Origin: Agrocybe praecox | Taxonomy: Eukaryota > Basidiomycota > Agaricomycetes > Agaricales > Agrocybaceae | DNA: 20,189 nucleotides | Direction: 5' to 3' | Assembly: GCA_964017145.1 (NCBI GenBank) | Contig: CAXHKQ010000339.1 | Span: forward strand, 1 to 20,189 | Shown here: piece by piece, positions 1 through 8,239 of the stretch | Layout of the letters: each line of letters begins with the position of its first letter | Numbering within the stretch: the first letter of the stretch is position 1 | Position numbers and translations under genes: made by a program | The notes under the pieces: model-generated | Seen by the model: the letters and a program-made list of their open reading frames with translations, nothing else | What the model was told of the DNA's origin: nothing | The model's database searches: none

Positions 1-784
1 GAATTGATATGATTTTATACACAGTGTTTTCTTGTTGATATGTTCATTGGTCAAGTGTTTGATTAATGTGCAAGTTTTCGAGGTACCCATTGTTAAAATA
101 GCACGATGCGCATGGAATGAGTGTCTCGTGTCATTTCGAAGTTTCGTGGATTCGGAGCGTCGTGGATCGCAAACATCGCGTACTTGTAAATATAGAGTGT
201 TTCTGTGTGTTAGGTCATATACAGAAAAATTATTGCAGTTTCTTCTTTTTATCTATCAGTTATCTAGTAATCATCTACTACGCTATGGCGATAGCTGCCG
301 TATTATCCTTATTCACATACCACAAACACAGATTTGAACTGAATTATCGAATCGAATTGCGCCAAAGTCATTTATATATGTTTCACATATCGGGGATGGA
401 TTATACTATAAAATACCGGGGGACACAATTTGATAAATCAACAAATATTGTTTACATTATATGCTTTCCGAATGTTATATATGTGTGTGCGTGCAAATAG
501 ACTGGGTCGTTTTGCACTCAATGGATCTGACCCGAGATGTGTTCACAAAAAACGATTAGAAAATTGAACCGCAAAACGACCCAGTCTAGTCTGTGTACAT
601 ATGTGTGTAAGTGCCTAAGTGCTGAAATAAATAATCGTGTGTGTATTGCTCCTATGAATCCTGAATATTGAATGTGTGTGTGTGTGTTTGCTGACGTTTC
701 GCCAATCCTTACAAATATGTAACAATTTTTACTTTATCATAAATACAATACAATTATATCATATACAGTGCGCGCTCCTAACAC
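1..784. other. 3' flank of the zinc finger gene, no gene seen
   Basis: This stretch lies downstream of the minus-strand zinc finger stop codon and probably holds its 3' UTR and flank. It is AT-rich with short TG runs (about 481-494 and 672-688). The open frames here have no recognisable domain and no coding-like composition. I did not find a canonical AATAAA on the minus strand before position 1, so the polyadenylation site is not placed. The one structured item is the small inverted-repeat element at 500-586. Confidence 0.5.
500..586. mobile_element. 87-bp TA-flanked MITE-like inverted repeat
   Basis: The ends are a perfect 16-bp inverted repeat: GACTGGGTCGTTTTGC at 500-515 and its reverse complement at 571-586. 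Each end is bordered by a TA dinucleotide (498-499 and 587-588), which is the target duplication expected of Tc1/mariner-type elements. The 55-bp centre has no coding capacity. This fits a very short non-autonomous MITE or an internal-deletion derivative. The transcript would also fold into a long hairpin, so a structured RNA is a weaker alternative. Confidence 0.7.
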
Positions 785-1087
785 CTAATCATCCAGCATA
801 TCCTCCAGCATCTGCCGCCTTCGCTCATCATCGTCGACTCCATCATCAAACTCCTCGTCGTCCAGAATCCCGTCTTCGTCGCCAAACAACTCCGTCTTGA
901 TGTAGCGCTGATGCTGCTGATGCTGGTCCATATGATGCATAAACGCCCCCTGCTCCGTGGCGGCCCGTGCGGCGACCACCGCCAGCAGCTGGTGCTGGCT
1001 GCTGCTGGTGGTCACCGCCATCCAAACGGTCCGCCTGTGCTGGCTGTCAGTCGCGGCCAATCCGCTTGTGGATCTGCTGGTGCTTGA
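785..1087 (-). other. Acidic C-terminal tail in the +1 frame
   Basis: After the second finger the central frame stops at TGA 1047. The frame shifted by +1 is open from 1087 to TAG 785 and looks strongly coding. It contains Q/H-rich sequence, an IKTE match to the sumoylation consensus (hydrophobic-K-x-E), and a dense Asp/Glu ending, DDEEFDDGVDDDERRRQ, followed by MLEDMLDD. There is no GT donor in the overlap, so a simple intron does not join the two frames. The tail is either joined by a sequencing or assembly indel, reached by programmed +1 frameshifting at GAC-UGA-C, or (least likely) 3' UTR with chance coding character. Confidence 0.6.
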
Positions 1088-3430
1088 TCAGATGCGCCTT
1101 CTGGCGGAACGCCTTCGAGCAGACGTCACAGCGGAACGGCTTCTCGCCGGTGTGCGTGCGCAGATGGACTTTGATGTTGCTCTTGTTCAGGAAGCCACGG
1201 TTGCAGATGTTGCACCGATGCACGGGCTTCTCCTTGCCCAGCAGCCCGCTGAGGTCGCCGGCGCCCTGGAAGTTGACCTGCTGCGCGGTGGCGGCGGCCA
1301 GCGACATCTGCGTCGAATGCTGGCCGAGGCTGAGCGACTGCTGGTGATGGGACTGGGATTGGTGCTGTTGCTGCTGCTGTTGCTGCTGCTGCTGTTGCTG
1401 CTGCTTCTTTTGTGCCCTTCGCTTGTTCTTCTGGACGGCAGCCGCCACGGCGGCGGCAGCGGCCAGCGCTGTGGCGGCGGCTGCCGATGCCGATGAGGCG
1501 GAGGAGCCCGAAGCGGCGGACGACGACGAAGACGACGCCGACGAGGAGGCTGAAGAGGTGGCGGAATGCATGGAAGCGGAAGTGGTGGTCGTCGTGTGCG
1601 GGTAGTTGCCCATCAGATCGGGACTGCACATGCCGTCCGACTTCATGGACATCTGATACTGGTTCTGATGATGCAGATGCTGCTGCTGTTGCTGCTGATG
1701 TTGCTGGTGTTGGAGCTGCTGGTGCTGGTGCTGCTGGCCATGCTGGTTCTGCTGCTGCTGATGCTGCTGGTGCTGTTGGTGCTGCTGCATCTGCACATTG
1801 GCCATGTACCGCTGGCCGCTCAAACTCAGCAAATTGTCAGTAGTGGACACCACCGAGCCGGGCGGCGAGGACGACGTGCTGATCATGTCGTTGCAGTACG
1901 AAGTCGACGACGGAGCCTCCAACTTAATAGGCGGCCCATTCTGCAGCCGGTTCTGCAGCAGCGGCATGTAGCCCGGCGTCAGCAGATTCTGCAACGTCGT
2001 CGTCGACAGACCGCTGCCCTGACCACCGTTGGCCACCACTGCGGCGGCCGCGGCCACCGCAGCCGCCGCCGCTGCAGCCGTCGTCGTGGCCACCGTCGAC
2101 GAGGCCACCGACGCCGATGATGGCGGTGAATGCGGCAGCAGGAACTCGTTCATGGCGTCTTGCGTCATCATCTTGCCGCCGCCGCTGTCGCCCGTATTCG
2201 AGCAGTTGCCATCGATCCAGGCGTCCAGATCCATCCAGCTGTCGCGGCTGTCCGGACCGTCGCCGCTGTCCAGATGGCTGGGCACCGTTGTGTCGGCGAT
2301 CGCCGAGCCAATGATGGCGGCAATGTCATCGATGGAGGACATGTCGACCAGTTCGCTCAGCTCCTTGGCATCGGAGTAGATGCGCTGGACGTTGACGCCG
2401 GACAGGGAGTCGGGGCCGTGGTTGAGACTGTTGTTGTTGTGGTTGTTCGAGTGGCCACCGTTATGGTGGTGATGCTGCTGGTGCTGGTGCTGCTGATGCT
2501 GGTGGCTGTTGCTCGGCGACGTCATGATGCAACTGTCCGCCAGCGAATAGATCTTCGAGTCCATCACGTCGGCGAACATCTTGGCCGTCGTCTGGCCCAT
2601 GCCGTGGCCATGGCCGTTCAGGCTCGGATTGTTGTTGTTCATGTTGTCCGTATTATTATTGTTATTCGTGCTGCTACTGTTATTATTATTGTTGCTCGCG
2701 TCCGAGGCCGAATCCGGTTGATTCAGCACCGAATCGGGCATGCAGGCCGTCGACGAGGACACAATGTTCTGCTCGCCATTGTGATGGCTGTTGGGCGTCG
2801 ACGATGGCGTCACGTTGCCGCTGCCATTCTGCTGCTGCTGATACTGCTGTTGCTGCTGCTGCTGCTGATTCTGATTATGCGCCCCATAGCTATTGTTATT
2901 CTCCTCCGGCATGCGTTGCGCAATCGCATGGTAATGATGGCCCGAAATGCCATTGATCGACAGATGACCCGTGTAGCCGGTGAACGGCGGCAACGGCTTT
3001 AGCTCCGCCAGACTGCTGCTCAAACTCGCCGAGTTCATGATCAGATTGTCGAGCACGTCCATGGAGCCGCGCTGCACATCCGAGTCGCTGGCCAGCGAAT
3101 CGAGGTCCTGATCGTATCGAGCATCAGTTTGTGCGCCGAGGCGGAGTCGAGCAGATACGGATCGCTGGAATGATGGCCGCCACCGCCGCCATGGTGAAGA
3201 TGATGATGGTGCAGGTGATGGTGGTGGTGCAGCGGCAGATGCTGGAGGCTGCTGGCCACCGATGAGGGTGTGCCGCCGCCGGAGGATTGCTGCTGCTGTT
3301 GGCCACCTTCGGAGATGCTGGTGCTATTGTTCGGCGTGCTGCTGTTCCAGCAGGCGGAGCTGAGCAGCAGACTGTCAACGACTTCGGTGTCGATGGGCGC
3401 GGACATGTTCAATGTGCCGGAGAAGCGCAT
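785..3430 (-). CDS. C2H2 zinc finger protein, poly-Q/H/N-rich, probable transcription factor; frame broken twice
   Basis: This is the main gene of the window. In 5' to 3' order on the minus strand: an N-terminal segment starting at MRFSGTLNMS (ATG at 3430, or the second ATG at 3406; both have A at -3) with Q5 and a His-rich run; a central segment with N-, Q-, H-, S- and A-rich tracts, two acidic hydrophobic patches and a basic KNKRR cluster; two C2H2 fingers with a TGEKP linker; and an acidic tail ending at TAG 785. Two tandem C2H2 fingers, a basic patch and low-complexity tracts suggest a nuclear DNA-binding regulator. The frame shifts near 3110 and again within 1047-1087, so the sequence as given does not encode one continuous protein. 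I did not recognise the orthologue with certainty; Drosophila CG11966 is only an unverified guess from memory. That it is coding is clear; the exact start and junctions are not. Confidence 0.85.
1068..1214 (-). other. Two tandem C2H2 zinc fingers
   Basis: Finger 1 has Cys-X2-Cys-X12-His-X3-His spacing with NKSNIKVH in its helix. The canonical linker TGEKPF follows, then finger 2 with the same spacing and RQKAHLIKH in its helix. All eight metal ligands are present. Krüppel-type fingers joined by TGEKP usually bind DNA, with helix residues reading bases. Having only two fingers, placed near the C terminus of a long low-complexity protein, suggests a short recognition site or the need for a partner. 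Confidence 0.95.
1365..1403 (-). repeat. Poly-glutamine tract (13 CAG/CAA codons)
   Basis: On the plus strand this reads as CTG triplets interrupted by TTG, that is, 13 mixed CAG/CAA glutamine codons on the coding strand, just after the basic KNKRR cluster and two lysines. The interruptions make a recent pure-repeat expansion unlikely. The tract is nevertheless likely to vary in length between individuals. Confidence 0.9.
1676..1800 (-). repeat. Gln/His-rich block in the coding region
   Basis: Imperfect CAG/CAT/CAC triplets encode alternating QQH and QH units, followed by HLHHQNQ. This is low-complexity sequence typical of insect transcription factors. On the opposite strand it generates long leucine-rich open frames that are not genes. 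Confidence 0.85.
2204..2370 (-). other. Acidic-hydrophobic patches, possible activation segment
   Basis: Within otherwise low-complexity protein, two stretches have mixed, ordered-looking composition: one around SSIDDIAAIIGSAIAD (upstream in the protein) and one around DSWMDLDAWIDG. Alternating acidic and bulky hydrophobic residues resemble transactivation segments of transcription factors, or a docking motif. This is inferred from composition only; I do not recognise a named domain. Confidence 0.45.
3041..3326 (-). other. Overlap of N-terminal and central frames (frame break 1)
   Basis: The N-terminal frame stays open down to a stop at 3041 and the central frame is open from 3323 downwards. 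Composition favours the N-terminal frame (His-rich run, then SSDPYLLDSASAHKLMLD) to about 3116 and the central frame (acidic, then SMDVLDNLIMN) from about 3110. Joining them needs one extra base near the GATACGATC segment. An alternative is a 152-nt intron from a weak GTGGCC donor to the AG before GACCTC. It would keep frame but remove the His-rich run, and its acceptor lacks a pyrimidine tract. A one-base deletion in the sequence is simpler. Confidence 0.6.
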
Positions 3431-3668
3431 CGTTGGTGTCGGATTTCGGTGTCGGTGTGGACGTGGTCGATGAGTTGAGTCGTTGACTGACGGTTGGCTG
3501 ACTTGAGGCAGCGTCGGAAGAAATGGGCTGGATAGAAAGATGTGGTCGAGTGGCCGACGGTTTGTGGTCATTTGATCACTGCGTTGTTGCGATGCTGATG
3601 CTGGTGCTGCTGCCGAGCGAAATGGTATCGATGTTGCTGTGATGTTGCTGTTGGCCGACATGTGGCAG
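3431..3668 (-). other. 5' part of the zinc finger exon: 5' UTR or N-terminal extension
   Basis: Between the splice acceptor at 3669 and the preferred ATG at 3430, the N-terminal frame remains open with an earlier ATG at 3661 (MSANSNIT). That would add 77 residues rich in S, T, P, R and H. Its ATG context is weaker (C at -3) and its composition is less coding-like than what follows 3430, so I favour 5' UTR, but an extended N terminus cannot be excluded. Confidence 0.45.
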
Positions 3669-3705
3669 CTGTGAGTCGGTGAGAAATGAAAGAACAGATG
3701 CAAAC
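3669..3705 (-). other. 3' splice site (acceptor) of the zinc finger exon
   Basis: On the minus strand a pyrimidine-rich tract (TCTGTTCTTTCATTTCTC) leads to CACAG, then exon sequence CTGCCACATG from 3668. A possible branch sequence lies upstream around CACTTACCCG. This is the best acceptor I see upstream of the coding region and implies at least one 5' exon further right. Confidence 0.55.
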
Positions 3706-3942
3706 GATCGGGTAAGTGGATGGGCATATGAATCGATGTGGGGGAATTTTGAATTCAACTACCAGAATATCTAATGCATTTCTAAAGCGTCTACAGATTA
3801 CTCTGCTCCTGGAAGAGTTTTCTCTGTAGAATTTTATTCATCTGTCAGTTCATTCGGTTTTTGCGTACCAAGTTTGGAAATCGTCTAATCAGTCGTCGTG
3901 GGAAGACAATGGCAACCGCGAAGCTGCGATTTGACGCCGTTA

Positions 3943-4141
3943 AACTTGTTTCTGTGGTGGGCCGTGGAAGATCACTGTTAAGCGACTCTCCCGCAACTCT
4001 AGAAGACCTCAAGGCCGAGTCGAGATAGAGCCCGAAACCATCCAGAATGTCATCAAGAATTGGGTCAAAATAATGCGCTTCTGCATGGCCTGTCGAGCCA
4101 GTCATATGAATTAAATTGTTTTTCATCAATCAATAACTAAT
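3943..4141 (+). mobile_element. Tc1/mariner-superfamily transposase relic (C-terminal end)
   Basis: Three reading frames carry successive pieces of the C-terminal end of an IS630/Tc1/mariner transposase. These are an LFLW-containing piece at 3943-3978 (compare the FLWG motif that follows the last catalytic residue), SPATLEDLKAE at about 3987-4019, and an EPETIQNVIKNWV piece continuing as MRFCMA from about 4028, with an in-frame TAA at 4112 just before an IVFHQ-like terminus. Stops and two frame changes show it is dead. It sits in the presumed 5' intron of the zinc finger gene and runs on the opposite strand. Confidence 0.75.
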
Positions 4142-4430
4142 CGGAAAGATCACTCTAGCCAATTAAAAGTTAGTCCCAGAGCGCCCTGTAGATATTCAAA
4201 TCACAATACATTTGGTATCCAGTATACAAATAATATAGCCTCCATATGGTTTTCCTCCTCACCCATTCCCTATTCCGTACCATATATAAACACAATAAAA
4301 AGCGAAAATTCACGCGCGCACATTTCCCTTTCTTCCAAGCGGCCGGGTGCCGCACAGAGAGAAAAATGTACACACGCACACGCACACACACATGCATGGA
4401 AAACGTTTGCTGCCAGCCCCAGCCAGACAC

Positions 4431-4451
4431 ACTTACGTCGACGTCGCTCAT
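4431..4451 (-). other. Candidate 5' exon end: ATG AGC GAC GTC GAC then GTAAGT donor
   Basis: The minus strand has a consensus donor GTAAGTG (4436-4430) directly after an ATG and four codons (MSDVD). Spliced to the acceptor at 3669 it gives a short frame that begins MSDVDLPHVGQQQ and stops at 3576, so it would be an upstream ORF rather than the zinc finger N terminus. The intron would be 767 bp and would contain the transposase relic. Donor strength is good; use is unproven. Confidence 0.3.
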
Positions 4452-4749
4452 TACGGCGTACGGCGGGACCAAGAGCACCCGTTTTGTTGTGCGCATCGCG
4501 CATCGCACGGTTTACCGTACCCCACATCAACAATCCGCGATCATCATTATTAGCATCATTATGCCGCTGCGCCGCGCTCGAGTCGACTCGACGATTGCAC
4601 CCAAACATTCGCGCACGTACACGCACGCACGCAATCTCACCATCATGACGATCATCACGCGTGTCGATGATCGCATCGCACAACTTGCTTTACCACCCAT
4701 TTGTGTGCTTGCTATGCGCGACGCGATTTACGGCTGCGATCGCTCGCAT

Positions 4750-4781
4750 ACACACACACACACACACAAGCACACACACAC
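4750..4781. repeat. (CA)n microsatellite, interrupted
   Basis: A CA run with one AAG interruption at about 4769-4771. It is flanked by near-identical CGCTCGC on both sides (4741-4747 and 4781-4787). Confidence 0.9.
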
Positions 4782-5054
4782 GCTCGCTTCGCCGAGTCGT
4801 ACCAGAAAAACCTGAATGACTCGAAGAAATGTGCGCAGGCGCGCGCTTCGCAAGCACTCGTGTGTGTGTGCATAGCATTTCTCCACCTCATCGCGCGCGC
4901 CTTGCTCGAGCGAGCGCGAGCACACCGTGCGATTCAACCCACCAGCACCAGCACAACATCACATCACCACTATACACCACAAACCGCCGCACAGCGCCAA
5001 GCATATGATCATCATCGCGGTGCGCGCGCATACTAAACTAACATATACACGCTA

Positions 5055-5119
5055 TACACACACACACACCTAAGCGGAGCCCGCGCGCTCGCTGGCTTGT
5101 ACCACACACACACACACAA
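5055..5119. repeat. Two (CA)n runs
   Basis: CA runs at about 5055-5069 and 5103-5118, separated by GC-rich sequence (AGCGGAGCCCGCGCGCTCGC) with self-complementary potential. Confidence 0.85.
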
Positions 5120-5726
5120 GCTCGCTCGCGCGCAGAGACACACCACCGTTGTACCGTTATAATCGAGACCCGGTAACCTACTTCCAATCCTCGCACGCAC
5201 ACATACACAAGCGCGAAGCCAACCAACCAGTACTGCGTGTGAGTGAGTGTGTGTATGCTGCGCGACGGTGGGTATGCTGCGTATATGCTGAGCGTAAGCG
5301 CTCGAGCTCGCGTACCACCACAAAGCTCGTGAGCAACCGGCGGCGGCATTGTACTGTCTCTTTCTGGACAATGTTTGTGCCCTAGCGCCCCAACCGGTGC
5401 GTGTGGAGCATCTCTTTCACTCTCGTTGTGCCTGGACGACGGTGGACGACGATCGCCGACAATGAGACCTCTTTTGTGCGCCGTGCGTTGGGCGATGCTG
5501 TGCAGACGATGCTGCACGTACGTGGACAGTCCGATAAGTACGTGGCCTAAGCCCTTATAGTGACATTATCGCAAAATAATGTTCTTTTAGCGTGTACTAC
5601 ATACTTTTAGGAGGCTACTGTGAAAAATTAAGTCGGATCAGACTTTTCGTTTTGTTTTGACAGCGCGTAAAAGCGAACGTGTCCGCGAATTATCGCATGG
5701 ATTTCCGCAAAAAATTGGGCTAAAAA

Positions 5727-5860
5727 TTGGGCTATAAATTTTGTATAATCTACGGTTTATCCGTATTTGACATTCAGTGACTATTATACATTTTCAAATT
5801 CATAATGGTGTCTCCAGGGAAATAATGAGGTAGTATAAATCGCGAAAAATTACAAGGGTT
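5727..5860 (+). repeat. Dispersed repeat A, copy 1
   Basis: This is about 130 bp alignable with 18750-18893 in the same orientation, including the identical 19-mer AATGGTGTCTCCAGGGAAA (5803-5821) and a shared AGTATAAATCGCGAAAAAT (5832-5850). It is AT-rich, unlike its CA-rich surroundings. It is probably a fragment of a repeat family that also lies next to the mariner relic at 18.3-18.7 kb. Confidence 0.8.
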
Positions 5861-6728
5861 AGCAACAATTACTTTCCGAATGTGATCGTGATCGATCAGG
5901 ATCGCTAAATGTGGCTATCGTCCTTGAAGTAGGCTATGTAGAGGAACAAACCAGTTTCCGTCGGAAATGTCTGTCCTTTCTACGTACTTATCGGACTGCC
6001 CGCGCACACGTACGCACTCGTTCACGTACTCGCCGGGCGTGCATGCATGCACCACAATATTATGTTGATCATTATTATGTGGTACGCACACACACAGGCA
6101 CCGACACAGCCGCCAGTAGGCCGCCGCCACATCCACCGCGTGCGCAGCAACATTAGCATTATTTATGCGTGCACGTTATATCGCAAATCGCAAAATTATA
6201 CTAATCTAGTTACTGCTGCGACGTGTAATGCGTGTAATCTGTATAATCTGCGATGCACCTTGCGCTGTGTGTTGTGAGATGACGACGACACCGTCGACAG
6301 TGACATTGTTTTGCCATACCGTGCTTCAATCCGTCGTCGTCGTCGCCGGCAGCATCATAAAGCACTTGTCCGCGCCGCGCTCGCCGCGCAGCATACCACC
6401 GCACGTTGTGCGTTGCATTTTATGCTGCGCTCGCGCGGCGGCGCGTCTGAGAAAATCACCTTGAATGCCAGAGAGCGCGCTCGACGACGAGCCGGTGTTA
6501 TTACCACCGTCGCCGTCGCCGCCGGCGACTACGATGTCGTGTCACACTGTGCGAGTGTGTGTGTGCGCGCGCCTCGTGTGGTGTGCTTCACAGGAAAACA
6601 AAAAACCCTGAACTTCACCTCCGCTGCGCTGCGAGCTTCGAGCACCGCGACTCGACTCGATGCCGAGCCGAGCGTATGCGTGGCCTCCAAATCAGGCCTA
6701 CCTACACACGCAGACTGTGTCGCTGTGA

Positions 6729-6747
6729 GTGTGTGTGTGTGTGTGTG
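6729..6747. repeat. (GT)n microsatellite
   Basis: A pure GT run followed by GAGTGTATG. It is a simple repeat in the CA/GT-rich region. Confidence 0.9.
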
Positions 6748-7932
6748 AGTGTATGCTGTGTGTATATGTAGAGTACTTGTTTGCATACGCCGTATGCCGT
6801 TGCATGTTGTATGCGCGCGCGCTTCATATAAATATGCATGCAGCGTCGTACGTTTAAACGCTTTTTGCTGTCCCACTCTCGGCGACTCTGCGCGCACGAT
6901 CCCGCGACACCATATCACCACACACACACACAACACTGAGGTGCATTTAACACAACAAACACACGCAGTGAACAAACAGGCTCCGCGGCCGCTCTGCCCA
7001 GCCACCGCCGACTGGAAAATCTTACACATTTGGGTGGTGATGCTGAACGCGCGTGTAATACATGTCGAATATTTAACGAACATTGAACACGTCAACGCGG
7101 CTCTCGTCGTTGGTGCGATGATGGTGACCCAAATAAGTCATCGCGAGCACTTTGTAAAGGTAGACATATTATATTATACACGCCGGCTTTTACACGTGAC
7201 ATGCCGCCGCGTATTGGCGCAAAAAGGCAACGTTCACAACTCACTGTCACTCTGTGCCAAGTGGTCGACATTTTGTGAGCGCTGCTGCTGTGATATGTGA
7301 ATCACACACGCACACTCATCTGTCATAAACGGGATTCGAGTTGGAACGCGCATACATTATGAGGAGCCGAGCGAGCCTATTCGAACCAAAATTTAAATTA
7401 TGCAAATGTCAAAGATACACGCACGCGCGAACCCGGCAAAGAACCGAAGAAAAAAAACGGCCGTCTCCAACATCACACAGCCTATTCCGAATTCCAATTG
7501 ATTCGGCATCGCCGTCGCTCGTCGTTCGTATACCGTATGAGCCGTCATCGTCGCCGTATAGTATGCCTATACATGTAATCATCTCCGTTATGCCGTGCTG
7601 GCGAGCGCGCGCGATCGCGCACGCAATGTGGGCCAAGCAGCGGATTCACCTGAGCGAAGAACGCCGCGAGCGCCGAACGCCGAAAAAACGAACGCACACA
7701 CACGCACGCGCACCTCGCGGCGTCACCGAACCGAACGAACGATCGGTGAACAATGATCTAATACACGCAATGTGTCAGAGAGCGAGCGCGTTGATTACGC
7801 ATGGTGCGGTGTAGTTGAAAAATTCTATGCGGTCATTGTATTAATCTTGTGCAATCTGCTCGCTGTGTGTGCGGAAGAAAGCATGAGCGACGAACACAAA
7901 AAAAAAACCTAACGTTCATCTGACACACTCAC

Positions 7933-8200
7933 GCTCGGCCATTTCACCGTTTTTCGATGGGGGGCTGTCGCGAGTCGCGACGCGTTAATGTTCGCGGGGC
8001 CAGCGCGGCTAAATGATTAATTTGCTAGCCCCGAAATATGCGCGTTCGCTTCGGTCTTCGGTCGTGGTCGACGCTGTCGGCGCCCGGAGAGCAGACAAAA
8101 AGTACGCTTGTTCTTTGCGCAGCGAGTGAGTACTTGGCGTTTTTGGCGCACTGTGACGCGACGCGGGAAGTCGTTGCTAGGCGTGCGCGCAGCTTGGATT
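7933..8200 (-). other. Candidate first exon: 5' UTR, ATG GCC GAG C, GTGAGT donor
   Basis: Downstream of the TATA/initiator pair on the minus strand lie about 258 bases of GC-rich leader with few simple repeats. Then comes an ATG at 7942-7940 in strong context (GAAATGG, G at -3 and +4), two further codons (MAE) and one base, and then a consensus donor GTGAGTGTG at 7932. This is the pattern of a short-coding first exon with a large first intron. Joined directly to the acceptor at 3669 the frame stops within about 35 codons, so either another exon intervenes, this is another transcript, or the signal is accidental. Confidence 0.35.
7997..8036. other. Inverted repeat around an AT-rich homeodomain-like core
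   Basis: GGGGC at 7997-8001 pairs with GCCCC at about 8029-8033, and inside it GGCTA pairs with TAGCC around the AT-rich core AAATGATTAATTTGC. The core contains TAAT and, on the other strand, GCAAATTAAT, which resembles POU/homeodomain sites. It lies within the candidate 5' UTR exon. It could be a protein-binding site or an RNA hairpin; the evidence is a sequence match only. Confidence 0.25.
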
Positions 8201-8232
8201 GAGGTGCGTTTGGGACGGTGGCTGATTTTATA
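8196..8232 (-). promoter_or_regulatory. Candidate core promoter: TATAAAA plus initiator
   Basis: On the minus strand TATAAAA begins at 8232 and an initiator-like TCAATCC lies at 8202-8196, putting the +1 A at 8200 with the first TATA base at -32. This is the standard arthropod spacing (TCA[G/T]T[C/T] is the usual initiator). A weak DPE-like CGACT falls at about +28 to +32. It faces the zinc finger gene and is followed by a plausible first exon. No other supported gene lies in this orientation, so assignment to the zinc finger gene is an inference. Confidence 0.4.
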
Positions 8233-8239
8233 GTTCTTC

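Larger units (their letters stand above)
1047..3110 (-). other. Central frame of the zinc finger gene (acidic patches to fingers, TGA at 1047)
   Basis: This frame is open from just after an in-frame TAG at 3324-3326 to a TGA at 1047-1049, with the first ATG at 3077. Coding composition starts near 3110, with an acidic DQDLDSLASDSD stretch before that ATG. The segment holds nearly all recognisable protein: asparagine-rich tracts at about 2620-2700, the acidic patches at 2204-2370, an alanine run at about 2040-2080, a Q/H-rich block at 1676-1800, serine/alanine runs at about 1440-1560, poly-Q at 1365-1403 and the zinc fingers at 1068-1214. The ATG at 3077 is probably not the real start, because coding composition continues upstream in another frame. 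Confidence 0.8.
4452..7926. other. CA/GT- and CG-rich non-coding DNA, presumed intron/5' region
   Basis: This is about 3.5 kb dominated by CA, GT and CG alternation, with no open frame of coding character. Translations are rich in THTHTH, CVCVCV or RARA, as expected from dinucleotide repeats. It contains the dispersed repeat at 5727-5860 in a short AT-rich island (5550-5900). If the promoter at 8.2 kb belongs to the zinc finger gene, this is intron. Confidence 0.5.

Noticed and set aside
957..1496. Plus-strand 179-codon open frame opposite the zinc finger gene
   Set aside because: Leucine- and alanine-rich antisense of CAG/GCC repeats; the minus strand carries the C2H2 fingers.
2130..3002. 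Plus-strand 290-codon open frame
   Set aside because: Antisense shadow of the coding region, with valine/arginine-rich composition caused by the CAG/CAC/GTC-type triplets of the real gene.
3845..4129. Minus-strand 94-codon frame
   Set aside because: The plus strand matches the end of a Tc1/mariner transposase; this frame is its antisense.
4281..4290. TATATAAA on the plus strand
   Set aside because: The downstream sequence is CA-rich without coding content, and the word is common in AT-rich DNA.
6826..6840. TATAAATA on the plus strand
   Set aside because: No convincing initiator at the right distance and no downstream gene.
6529..7300. Overlapping open frames of 180-190 codons on both strands
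   Set aside because: Same dinucleotide-repeat artefact; no consistent codon use or motifs.
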